Assembly (NCBI RefSeq): GCF_014195585.1
Contig: NZ_JACICA010000001.1
Coordinates: forward strand, 124,001 to 188,000
Direction of reading: 5' to 3'
Source: Alloprevotella rava
GTDB taxonomy: Bacteria > Bacteroidota > Bacteroidia > Bacteroidales > Bacteroidaceae
Length of the DNA: 64,000 bases
Part shown: positions 26,720-34,327 of the stretch, piece after piece
Numbering within the stretch: position 1 is the stretch's first letter
Layout of the letters: every line of letters begins with the position of its first letter
Program-made: the position numbers and the translations under genes
Notes under the pieces: generated by a model
The model's database searches: none
Told to the model about the DNA's origin: nothing
The model's input: only the letters and a program-made list of their open reading frames with translations

Positions 26720-26751
26720 TTTGTGATTTTCGGAGTGAATCATTACTTTTG
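26720..26751 (+). promoter_or_regulatory. Promoter of the SPFH operon
   Basis: TTTG (26720-26723), a 20-base spacer and TACTTTTG (26744-26751) match the consensus. The predicted start near 26755 gives a leader of about 69 nt. Confidence 0.8.
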
Positions 26752-26823
26752 CATCAACATGAAACAGTAACAGGATCTTATAACTCATGAAGAGAACGTT
26801 GCTGTATTAAACGATAATTATAT

Positions 26824-27807
26824 ATGGGATTGAGAGATTTATTCAAGCGACAACTGCGAACAGTTGTGGAATGGAAGGAGCAAGACGGACAGCTGCTCTT
26901 CCATCTGATGGAGACAACAACGGACGAAATTAAGAATGCGAGTAAGTTGATTGTGGCTCCAGGTCAGGGCTGTGTGGTAGTGTACGATGGTAAAGTGTCG
27001 GGCGTACTGACAGAGCCTGATGTCTACTCGATGGAAACGTCCAATCATCCCTTCATCACGTCTTTGCTCAATTTGGCGCAACGCTCAGAGAGTGAACACA
27101 AGATGCGTTTCTATTTCTTCCGTACGGCAGAGGTGGTAAATGTGTTGTGGGGTACGGCTTCTCCTGTAAAATATATTGAACCAGATTATAAATTGCCCGT
27201 TACGCTGGGGGCATGTGGTAATTTCTCTATCAAGATTGCCGATGCCGGGCGTATGTTTACAACGTTGTTGGGTACGATTAGCAATTATAGTGTTGCTGAT
27301 GCACAAGAGTTAGTGTCGTCGCGCATTGTTGCCCCTCTCTCTTCTTTCTTAGCGGAAAAGGCTTATCCCTATCGTGAAGTAGACAGTCATTTGATGGACT
27401 TATCGAACGAATTGAAAGCACGAACGGCTACAGAGTTAGAACAATTAGGGTTGGAACTAACCGATTTTCGCGTCAATTCTGTCACCTTCGATGAGGACAC
27501 GATGGAGCGCATCGGACGTATTGCAAATATGACGGCCGAACAGAGAGCTGCTGCGGAGGTCGACCTCGACTATGTGAGTATGCAGAAGTTGGAAGCTCTT
27601 CGCGATGCTGCGCGCAACGAAGGCGGATTGGCTGGTGCTGGTTTGCAACTCGGTGCTGGTGTTCAATTGGCGAAAGATGTGTTTAAGACACAAGTAGCGG
27701 ACGATTCAACAGAGCGATTGCGCAAACTCAAAAAACTGCTCGATGAACAACTCATTACAGCCGAAGAATACGAGAAAAAGAAAAACGAAATCATCTCTCA
27801 ATTATGA
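26824..27807 (+). CDS. SPFH-domain protein with C-terminal SHOCT segment (YdjI-like)
   Basis: A 327-residue protein of the COG4260 stomatin/prohibitin group, related to B. subtilis YdjI. The N-terminus (MGLRDLFKRQLRTVVEWKE) has no membrane anchor. The SPFH core spans about 30-210, with IVAPGQGCVVVYDGKVSGVL and PDVYSMETSNHPFIT. A helical stretch follows (TAEQRAAAEVDLDYVSMQK). The final 30 residues (KLKKLLDEQLITAEEYEKKK) form a SHOCT-type helical hairpin. Members assemble large membrane-associated oligomers in membrane-stress responses. It is the first gene of a four-gene operon with ATGA-type overlaps, so it likely works with the next three products. Confidence 0.85.
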   Translation: MGLRDLFKRQLRTVVEWKEQDGQLLFHLMETTTDEIKNASKLIVAPGQGCVVVYDGKVSGVLTEPDVYSMETSNHPFITSLLNLAQRSESEHKMRFYFFRTAEVVNVLWGTASPVKYIEPDYKLPVTLGACGNFSIKIADAGRMFTTLLGTISNYSVADAQELVSSRIVAPLSSFLAEKAYPYREVDSHLMDLSNELKARTATELEQLGLELTDFRVNSVTFDEDTMERIGRIANMTAEQRAAAEVDLDYVSMQKLEALRDAARNEGGLAGAGLQLGAGVQLAKDVFKTQVADDSTERLRKLKKLLDEQLITAEEYEKKKNEIISQL

Positions 27808-28142
27808 AGAAAGTAATTGTTGCAGCGGTAGCTCCGCTGATTGTTAATATAGTTGCAGGACTCCTCTTGTCCGCCTACCCACTTGCCAATATGCTCATGA
27901 CGAGCTTAGCTATCCTTGTGAACGCTCTGCTGGTAGGCATCTTGTTCCAGATGGGAGCTGAGAGCACTCACCGCTTGAGTCTAGGCATGATTTTTTTAGT
28001 AGTGGGCATAATGGAGTTTTTTAGTGGCTTCTTTGCTCCCACTCGTCTGACGGACAACTGGTGGGTCATTCTCTTTGTAGCTCTGACGGCTGCACAGTGT
28101 GTGCTGACTTATCTCACTATACATTACTCAAAGAAAGCATAA
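27804..28142 (+). CDS. Small four-helix membrane protein of the SPFH operon
   Basis: A 112-residue inner-membrane protein with about four transmembrane helices: IVAAVAPLIVNIVAGLLLSA, MLMTSLAILVNALLVGILF, LGMIFLVVGIMEFF and WWVILFVALTAAQCVLTYL. Its ATG overlaps the SPFH stop (ATGA), so translation is coupled. I do not recognise a family. Position suggests a membrane anchor for the SPFH oligomer or the zinc-ribbon protein. Confidence 0.75.
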   Translation: MKKVIVAAVAPLIVNIVAGLLLSAYPLANMLMTSLAILVNALLVGILFQMGAESTHRLSLGMIFLVVGIMEFFSGFFAPTRLTDNWWVILFVALTAAQCVLTYLTIHYSKKA

Positions 28143-28155
28143 TCATAACGATATA

Positions 28156-29511
28156 ATGGCTACAAAGATACGAGCAGTGAAATGTCCCAACTGTGGAAGT
28201 GAAAAGCACGATCAGTTGGACAGTAAGCGCTTTCGATGTAAGAATTGTGGGACGGAATTTTTTATTGATGACGATGATATAAATATCAACGTAAATCATC
28301 GCTACGATTATAGTCCGCCTCCTATTCCAAATTTCAACGGCCCTTCAAAGCTGGTAAACCTATTTGCCATTGCAGCTGTTAGTATAGTGACCATCATAGT
28401 TGTTTTTGGTTCTATACTTTTCAGCAACATCTCATCCCCATCCTCGTCTTCTCTTTTGGACGAAATTTCTGCGGTGGAGGTAGATGAAGATTATAAGTAT
28501 ATCTTTCCTATGTCGCGAGGAGAAAACGTGTGTTTTTTCTATCTCACACGCCGTCGTTACGACAATGGTCGCTCGGACAAAGGGAAATATGTAAATGGCT
28601 ACTATTATGGTTTCCGTGATGCCCAGTCAGGGAAGATTCTCTCCGACCATCTGCTGATTTCTGAAGACAATGCAGATAAGCTCAACGCTTTTTCGTTTAG
28701 TGCTGATGAAATACGCTATTTTCACCAAGTAGGCCGTTGGTACATCATCGTTTCGTCGCGATATATTTATGAAGTAGACCCCGTTTCTCTAACGCTCAAA
28801 GAAGTATCGAAATCTCTCTTTGCTAAGAAAACTGCGATGAGCACCGGATTGTCGCAAGTGAAATTTATCAAAGAAGACGCAGGAGAGGGATTCTTGGTCA
28901 CAAACAATATGGCTGATAATTATTACTATTTCCCAGGCACCGACCGACTCTACACCGGTGAAGCTTTCGAGTATGCTAGAACGCTACCTCCTTCAGAGCT
29001 GCAAGGCGAAGTGCGCGATAGTGTCTACTATTGGTTGCAGCGTACAGAGAATAAAAAGAAGAACCGATTGTGGAAATTACATGTTAAGTTCCACCTTGGT
29101 GATCCGCAGGACTCTTATTATTTCTCCGACGATATGAAATACACATGGAACAGTGACCATCGCCTTATCAACTATGCACCTATCTCCGATCCCTTTGTGG
29201 CTTTCCACACTACTATTGTCTATCAAGACGCCAGCTACATTCTCCTAAGTTATATGCCAACGATAGCTGAGGACGCCAACACCGTGTTCCAATTGCGCCG
29301 CACTGATGGTCAGATCGTTTGGACGAAGCCTCTCGACGAACGTCTCAGAGTAGGCCCTGCTGCCCGTAATAATAAGAAAATCTGGGTGCGAGTGGAAACC
29401 TCTTATCGGAATAAGTCGAACGACGCCTATTGCTATAGCTTTGATTTAGCGGACGGCAAATGTCAGAATCTGTACGTTTTCCCAACCGAATATAAACTCT
29501 CTACAAAATGA
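28156..29511 (+). CDS. Zinc-ribbon, single-span membrane protein with large C-terminal domain
   Basis: A 451-residue protein. Residues 8-35 form a four-Cys zinc ribbon (VKCPNCGSEK, FRCKNCGTEFF). A linker and one transmembrane helix (LFAIAAVSIVTIIVVFGSIL, about 69-88) follow. The remaining 360 residues are beta-rich and repetitive in style, which could be a propeller (YYYGFRDAQSGKILSDHLL, RTDGQIVWTKPLDERL). The layout, cytosolic zinc ribbon then membrane then extracytoplasmic domain, resembles B. subtilis YdjG, which recruits its SPFH partner. It lies 13 bases after the small membrane protein and overlaps the next gene by 4 bases. Confidence 0.75.
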   Translation: MATKIRAVKCPNCGSEKHDQLDSKRFRCKNCGTEFFIDDDDININVNHRYDYSPPPIPNFNGPSKLVNLFAIAAVSIVTIIVVFGSILFSNISSPSSSSLLDEISAVEVDEDYKYIFPMSRGENVCFFYLTRRRYDNGRSDKGKYVNGYYYGFRDAQSGKILSDHLLISEDNADKLNAFSFSADEIRYFHQVGRWYIIVSSRYIYEVDPVSLTLKEVSKSLFAKKTAMSTGLSQVKFIKEDAGEGFLVTNNMADNYYYFPGTDRLYTGEAFEYARTLPPSELQGEVRDSVYYWLQRTENKKKNRLWKLHVKFHLGDPQDSYYFSDDMKYTWNSDHRLINYAPISDPFVAFHTTIVYQDASYILLSYMPTIAEDANTVFQLRRTDGQIVWTKPLDERLRVGPAARNNKKIWVRVETSYRNKSNDAYCYSFDLADGKCQNLYVFPTEYKLSTK

Positions 29512-30248
29512 AACAAGTATTTCTGTTCTTCTTGCTTTTCCTCTCGCTTTCGGCTGAAGCCCAAATCAAGAAATTCGAAGAGCGATATCCTAATGGGCAA
29601 ATCTGCGCCACGGGATTCAAAGACAAAAAAACGGGAAATTTTGAAGGGCATTGGAAAGTTTATACTAAAGAGGGAGATCTGATTGAAGAGTGCGACTATA
29701 AGAACGGATTAGAAGAAGGAAAACTCATTCGTTATAATTTCTACAACATTGTGAGCAGTATCACCGAATATCGCAATGGTAAGAGAGAAGGTAAGTTCAT
29801 AAAATATTACGCTCCAGAAAATTCCCACGACAAGCCGCCTCTCTATATCATCGCCACTTATCATGATGACGAGTTCCACGGGATGCACTATACATACTCA
29901 AAAGATGGGAAAATCTCCAAACGTACTCGTTACGAAAACGGATGGGTAGTGGCTGATACCACAGTGAGAGATGATGGCATCTATTATGAGCGAATTGTTA
30001 AGGATGACAAGGATCCTCAATACTCCCGAATGGAGCGAACTTTTGTTCCATTCAACAAGCCAAAGGCAGAAAATGGTGAAGAAACACCCAAAGTTCAGTC
30101 ACACTCCCAATCTTCTCGCGTTGTGAAGCGGTCCGCATCTGCCCCCGTTCGTCGCAAAAATTCAAAATCGAAAAAGCAACAACCCGTTGTTCAGAAGAGC
30201 AAACCTCGTTTGCAAACCACGGAAAACGGTGTTATAGTGGTCAAATAA
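29508..30248 (+). CDS. Exported MORN-repeat (YwqK-like) protein
   Basis: A 246-residue protein with a signal peptide (VFLFFLLFLSLSAEAQ). At least four MORN-type repeats are visible between residues 22 and 150 (YPNGQICATGFKDKKTGNFE, YKNGLEEGKLIRYN, YRNGKREGKFIKYY, DEFHGMHYTYSKDGK). The C-terminal 60 residues are low-complexity and very basic (RRKNSKSKKQQ). MORN repeats often contact membranes or proteins; the YwqK name refers to sequence similarity only. Its ATG overlaps the preceding stop (ATGA), which makes it the last member of the SPFH operon. Confidence 0.75.
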   Translation: MKQVFLFFLLFLSLSAEAQIKKFEERYPNGQICATGFKDKKTGNFEGHWKVYTKEGDLIEECDYKNGLEEGKLIRYNFYNIVSSITEYRNGKREGKFIKYYAPENSHDKPPLYIIATYHDDEFHGMHYTYSKDGKISKRTRYENGWVVADTTVRDDGIYYERIVKDDKDPQYSRMERTFVPFNKPKAENGEETPKVQSHSQSSRVVKRSASAPVRRKNSKSKKQQPVVQKSKPRLQTTENGVIVVK

Positions 30249-30308
30249 AATAATTTCTTTCAACATTCCAACTTCTCAATGAGGCTCCCTTAGAAGGGGA
30301 AAACAATT

Positions 30309-31352
30309 ATGATGAAACAAAAGCTCAAGCATATTAGCACAGCGTTCTTTGCTGGCTTTATCGCCCTATTCGTTCTTCCTTTGTCCGCTCAAGCACAGAG
30401 CAAGGAAGCATATGTGGAGAAAAGCAGTGATGGGACAACTCTCACGTTCTACTACGACACCCATAAATCCTCTCGTACAGGTATTGTGTGGGGAATTGAG
30501 GAAACGAAAGAGGATGAAAATTACAACACGTACCCTGCTTGGGCTGGAACGTGGAACGAACCAGAATCGAAGGTGATCAAGGTCGTCTTTGATACTTCGT
30601 TTAAGGACTGTCGCCCCACAACCACGGAGAGCTGGTTCTTAAACCTTTCTAATCTGGAAGAAATCAAAGGGTTGGAGAATCTCAACACTTCGGAAGTAAC
30701 CGCAATGAACGCCATGTTTTCCTATTGTGGAAACCTCTCCACGCTCGATCTCTCGAGCTTCAAGACTTCTGCTGTAACCACGATGTCTTCCATGTTTGCA
30801 AGTTGCGAAAAGCTCTCCACGCTCAATCTCTCCCACTTCGATACAAAGAACGTGGAAGATATGTCCGATATGTTCAATTCTTGTGCAGCCCTCACTGAAC
30901 TTAATGTTTTGATTTTCAATACATCTGCGGTAACTGAGATGAGTGCTATGTTCTCTGATTGTCAGAAACTCTCTCAGCTCGACCTTTCTCACTTTGACAC
31001 GAAGAACGTAAAGGCAATGATGTATATGTTTAAAGGTTGTGCCGCCCTGCAAACCATCTATTGCAATGACGCTTGGGCGTGCGGAGTTTCTGATGAAATG
31101 TTCTATGGCTGTAGGAAACTCAAAGGTGCAGTACCCTATAATGAAAACAATGTGGATGTTTCAATGGCAAATCCCACTACTGGATATTTCATTAAGAAAG
31201 GAAGTACGGGAGTTGCTACGGCCACCACTGATGGCAATGCGAGCATCCAGGCGATTTACTCTACTAACGGAAAAAGACTCAACGAATTGCAGCGTGGGCT
31301 GAACATCGTTCGCATGAGCAATGGCACTACGCAGAAGATTCTCCGCAAATAG
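30309..31352 (+). CDS. BspA-like DUF285 surface protein with T9SS-type tail
   Basis: A 347-residue exported protein with a signal peptide (FFAGFIALFVLPLSAQAQ). From about residue 105 it has four to five DUF285 (BspA-type) repeats of about 25 residues with the core LDLSSFKTSAVTTMSSMF. The C-terminus (IYSTNGKRLNELQRGLNIVR and a final ILRK) matches a short type A sorting domain of type IX secretion. Such proteins usually sit on the cell surface and bind host or microbial partners. Two adjacent ATGs (30309, 30312) are possible. It lies 60 bases after the SPFH operon without a clear promoter and may be read through. The sequence around its stop codon, ATTCTCCGCAAATAGC, is repeated 33 bases later. 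Confidence 0.8.
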   Translation: MMKQKLKHISTAFFAGFIALFVLPLSAQAQSKEAYVEKSSDGTTLTFYYDTHKSSRTGIVWGIEETKEDENYNTYPAWAGTWNEPESKVIKVVFDTSFKDCRPTTTESWFLNLSNLEEIKGLENLNTSEVTAMNAMFSYCGNLSTLDLSSFKTSAVTTMSSMFASCEKLSTLNLSHFDTKNVEDMSDMFNSCAALTELNVLIFNTSAVTEMSAMFSDCQKLSQLDLSHFDTKNVKAMMYMFKGCAALQTIYCNDAWACGVSDEMFYGCRKLKGAVPYNENNVDVSMANPTTGYFIKKGSTGVATATTDGNASIQAIYSTNGKRLNELQRGLNIVRMSNGTTQKILRK

Positions 31353-31483
31353 CCATTACCAACTTCCGCAATTCTCCGCAAATAGCAGCTTATACAATAA
31401 CCCTCTATCTGCAATACCCCTTTGGGTGTTGCAGATTTTTTGTCATATATTCCACCGCGACCACAGTAATACAGACTATCTTA

Positions 31484-31594
31484 CGCCTCCGGCGGAGGCG
31501 CACCATGCGTAACCGCGGGTGATGCCCGAACTATGGTGAGGGAGAACCCGTGGACAGGTGGCTGCACTAACTTCCGACACCGGCAGTGTCGCAC
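31484..31594. repeat. Family C inverted repeat, left arm
   Basis: The arm starts with the GC palindrome CGCCTCCGGCGGAGGCG (31484-31500). Next is the perfect 30-base arm 31501-31530 (start CACCATGCGTAACCGCGG), then GAACCCGTGGA (31544-31554), then 31573-31594 (start TCCGACACCGG). All three segments recur inverted and in matching order at 31854-31937. Confidence 0.8.
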
Positions 31595-31644
31595 CGAAAG
31601 CGTCGAGGGAGTATTCTCCCTCTCTCCTCCTAAGAAAAAACTCA

Positions 31645-31825
31645 ATTTTTGTTGTCACGTTGTCACAGAAGAGGGAAAGATGTTGATAGAGAGGAACTTA
31701 TACGTGTGACAACAACTTTTTTTGTTGTCACACCGTTGTCACGCGTCGTCACACCTGCAATAAATACATTATCAGGCGGTTATGCTCAAAGTGTGACAAC
31801 GTGACGATGTGACAACGAAAAAATA
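31645..31825. repeat. Family B palindromic TTGTTGTCAC element, copy B3 (inverted)
   Basis: This is the same block order as B1 and B2 but in the opposite orientation: two motifs at the left (31645-31667), an internal GTGTGACAACAA followed by TTTGTTGTCACACCGTTGTC (31703-31740), and three inverted motifs at the right (31790-31820). It lies between the two family C arms. Confidence 0.85.
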
Positions 31826-31853
31826 AAATCCTGGGAGGAGGGAGGTGGGTGCT

Positions 31854-31954
31854 GTGCGACACCGCCGGTGTCGGAGGGTTTTATGTTACTTCTCCACGGG
31901 TTCGCCCTTCGGGCATCACCCGCGGTTACGCATGGTGTGTCCCCGCCGGGGACA
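31854..31954. repeat. Family C inverted repeat, right arm
   Basis: Mirror of the left arm. 31854-31875 (GTGCGACACCGCCGG and on) has one mismatch to the left copy, 31893-31903 is TCCACGGGTTC, and 31908-31937 is a perfect 30-base complement of 31501-31530. It ends in the GC palindrome TGTCCCCGCCGGGGACA (31938-31954). Confidence 0.8.
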
Positions 31955-31987
31955 GTGGGTGAACACGTTACATCGCAGTGGGTGTGA

Positions 31988-32108
31988 ACACAATAAGGGC
32001 GTGTGCGGATAGGTTTATTCTATGTCCTGACGCAATAAGGGTGTCGGCTGACGCAATAAGGCTATCAACTGACATCCTTATTGTATTTCCAAACGCAATA
32101 AGGATATC
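31988..32108. repeat. Family A repeat array, copy A4
   Basis: This is the longest A array here, with about six motif positions: CAATAAGGG, a degenerate GTTTATTC, CGCAATAAGG twice, ATCCTTATTGTATTTCC and AACGCAATAAGGATAT, spaced roughly 21 bases. It lies just right of the C arm and 100 bases from the recQ stop. The interval 31353-32209 therefore contains only repeats; no gene is seen. Confidence 0.8.
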
Positions 32109-32209
32109 TGTGAGGGGGAAACGGCGGAGCAGAAGTAGGTGCTGTGGGTGGCTTCTGGCGTAAAAGGTTAGAGGATGATTTGTAGTTGAAATCTTCGTTG
32201 GAGAGCGTG

Positions 32210-34327
32210 CTATTGTGCTTCCGCATTGAGTCGGAAACGGCCGTTGCTGTAAGTAATGCGTTCTTCCTCAACGAGTTGTTCGAGAGTCGCCGCGAGGTCT
32301 TCAGCACGGAAGTGCGTGTCTTGCAGTTCGGCAAGGCGATGGGGCCGGCGATCGGCAAGAATGTTGAGGATGTGTGCCTCCAGATGGGGCGCACCTTTGA
32401 GGAGTTCTGCCCGTTCAAGGCATACGTCACACTGTGCGCAGTCGGTCGTTTGTGCTTCTCCGAAATAGTGGAGCAGGTAGCGGCTGCGGCAGGTGTCGGA
32501 ATGAGCTGCATAGTTGAGCATACTATTGATGCGCGTTTCGTAGACAGTCTTGCGCTTATCGTAGACCTCGGGAGAGAGGACAACTTCCGTTCCCTCCACG
32601 CGGCGTTGTAGGAAAGTGATATAGGGCGTTTTCTTGCGCGGGATATAATGGAGAATGCGGCGGCGCGTAAGCCCTTTCAGAATCTCATACACCTCATGTT
32701 CCGACCACCCCGAATCCATCGCCAAGCGTTTTTCCTCGATGTTGACATAATCGGAAAAAAGACCGCTATAATCACGCAGGAGAGCCTTGAGCACATCGTT
32801 ACCTTCGGGATAGTCGCGAACGTGGTACAGTTCCTCCCGACTCACGAGCATCTGAACGCGCGAGGTGCTCTCACTCTCTTCCTCATAGTGGAGATAGCCA
32901 GCCCGCATGAGGAGATTGAGGGCACTGACAACGGGAACAGGGAAACAATGGAAACGCAAGCAAAACTTGTCGAGATTGAATTCATACCTCACATTGAAGC
33001 CATCGCCCACCGCCAGTTGGAAGAAATAAGCCAACTTATTATACACTTCCCGCACATAGTCTTTCTCGGGAAATGTCTCGGGCACGCGCCGCGAGAGTTT
33101 GCCATGGTCGGAATTGTTATATAGGAGTACGGCATACGCCTTTTTCCCATCGCGTCCCGCTCGCCCCGCCTCTTGAAAATAGGCTTCGATGGAATCCGGT
33201 AAATCCATGTGAACCACTATGCGCACATCGGGCTTGTCGATACCCATACCGAAGGCGTTGGTAGCCACCATGACGCGCGTGTCGTCGTCCTGCCAAGCCT
33301 TCTGCCGCACATCCTTATCCACATTGGTCAGTCCCGCGTGGTAGTAGAGCGCGCGGATGCCCGTCTCATTGAGAGCTTTGGCCGTTTCGGCTGTGCCCTT
33401 TCGGCTGCGTTCGTAAACGATGGCGCTACCAGGGACGCTGTTGAGAATGTGGAGGAGTTCTTGGAATTTATCAGAGGTGCGGCGCACTACATACGCCAGA
33501 TTATCTCGCGCAAAGCTCATGCGATGCACTTCACTGTCGGGGCGGAAAGCCAACTGGGCGCAGATGTCGTCGACAACCTCGGGAGTGGCCGTTGCCGTAA
33601 GCGCCAGCACGGGAGCATCGGGCAGCAATTTGCGCACCTCGGCAATCTGGAGATAAGAGGGGCGGAAATCATAGCCCCACTGGGAGATGCAGTGGGCCTC
33701 GTCAACGGTGATAAAGGAAATGTGCATGTGAGCAAGTTTCTGCTGAAAGAGCTTCGTACCGATACGTTCGGGCGAAACATACAGAAACTTATAGGCGTTG
33801 AAAATGGCGTTGTCCAACACTTGGAGCACTTCGTCATGGGAAAGTCCCGTATAGATGGCGGCGGCTGTGATGCCACGCCGACGCAGATTTTGCACCTGGT
33901 CTTTCATCAGTGCAATAAGGGGCGAAACCACTAAGCACGTGCCCTCCATTGCCAGTCCTGGCACTTGGAAGGTGATGCTCTTTCCGCCGCCCGTGGGCAT
34001 AAGTCCCAGCGTGTCGTGACCAGATAGAATGCTCTCTATGATGGGTAACTGGATGCCGCGGAAGGCGGGGTAGTGCCAATAGTGGGAGAGAATGGCGGAG
34101 GGAGACGACAAACTCAGCTCTCTCTCCTCCTGAGCGGAGGGGGAGGGGATGCTATGGGTAGGCGTTTCTTGGAAGTGGTCGGGTAGGGGAATACTGGACG
34201 AGGGGAGTATGCCTCTCTCCTCATCTTCCTTTGAGGGAAGAGGTGCTGCTGCGGCATTGGCCCATTCGGGGAGTTGATGGGTGTCGTTCTCAGAATGGGA
34301 GGTAGAAGGAGGCATTTGTTTTTTCAT
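32210..34327 (-). CDS. recQ: ATP-dependent DNA helicase RecQ with N-terminal extension
   Basis: A 705-residue RecQ helicase that unwinds DNA during recombinational repair. It has the Walker A motif MPTGGGKSITFQ (near residue 110), the DEAH box VDEAHCISQWGYDFRPSYLQ, motif VI QEAGRAGRDGK and the RQC zinc-binding Cys set DTCRSRYLLHYFG followed by CAQCDVC. The C-terminal part is short and ends without an obvious HRDC domain. About 80 residues ahead of the helicase core are Ser/Pro-rich and have no RecQ counterpart. The start at 34327 overlaps the recJ stop as ATGA, so translation is coupled to recJ; 34333 is a less likely alternative. Confidence 0.95.
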   Translation of the reverse strand: MKKQMPPSTSHSENDTHQLPEWANAAAAPLPSKEDEERGILPSSSIPLPDHFQETPTHSIPSPSAQEERELSLSSPSAILSHYWHYPAFRGIQLPIIESILSGHDTLGLMPTGGGKSITFQVPGLAMEGTCLVVSPLIALMKDQVQNLRRRGITAAAIYTGLSHDEVLQVLDNAIFNAYKFLYVSPERIGTKLFQQKLAHMHISFITVDEAHCISQWGYDFRPSYLQIAEVRKLLPDAPVLALTATATPEVVDDICAQLAFRPDSEVHRMSFARDNLAYVVRRTSDKFQELLHILNSVPGSAIVYERSRKGTAETAKALNETGIRALYYHAGLTNVDKDVRQKAWQDDDTRVMVATNAFGMGIDKPDVRIVVHMDLPDSIEAYFQEAGRAGRDGKKAYAVLLYNNSDHGKLSRRVPETFPEKDYVREVYNKLAYFFQLAVGDGFNVRYEFNLDKFCLRFHCFPVPVVSALNLLMRAGYLHYEEESESTSRVQMLVSREELYHVRDYPEGNDVLKALLRDYSGLFSDYVNIEEKRLAMDSGWSEHEVYEILKGLTRRRILHYIPRKKTPYITFLQRRVEGTEVVLSPEVYDKRKTVYETRINSMLNYAAHSDTCRSRYLLHYFGEAQTTDCAQCDVCLERAELLKGAPHLEAHILNILADRRPHRLAELQDTHFRAEDLAATLEQLVEEERITYSNGRFRLNAEAQ

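Noticed and set aside
31476-31658. Minus-strand 60-codon frame over the family C left arm
   Set aside because: It follows the inverted repeat itself; the mirrored arm does not keep the frame.
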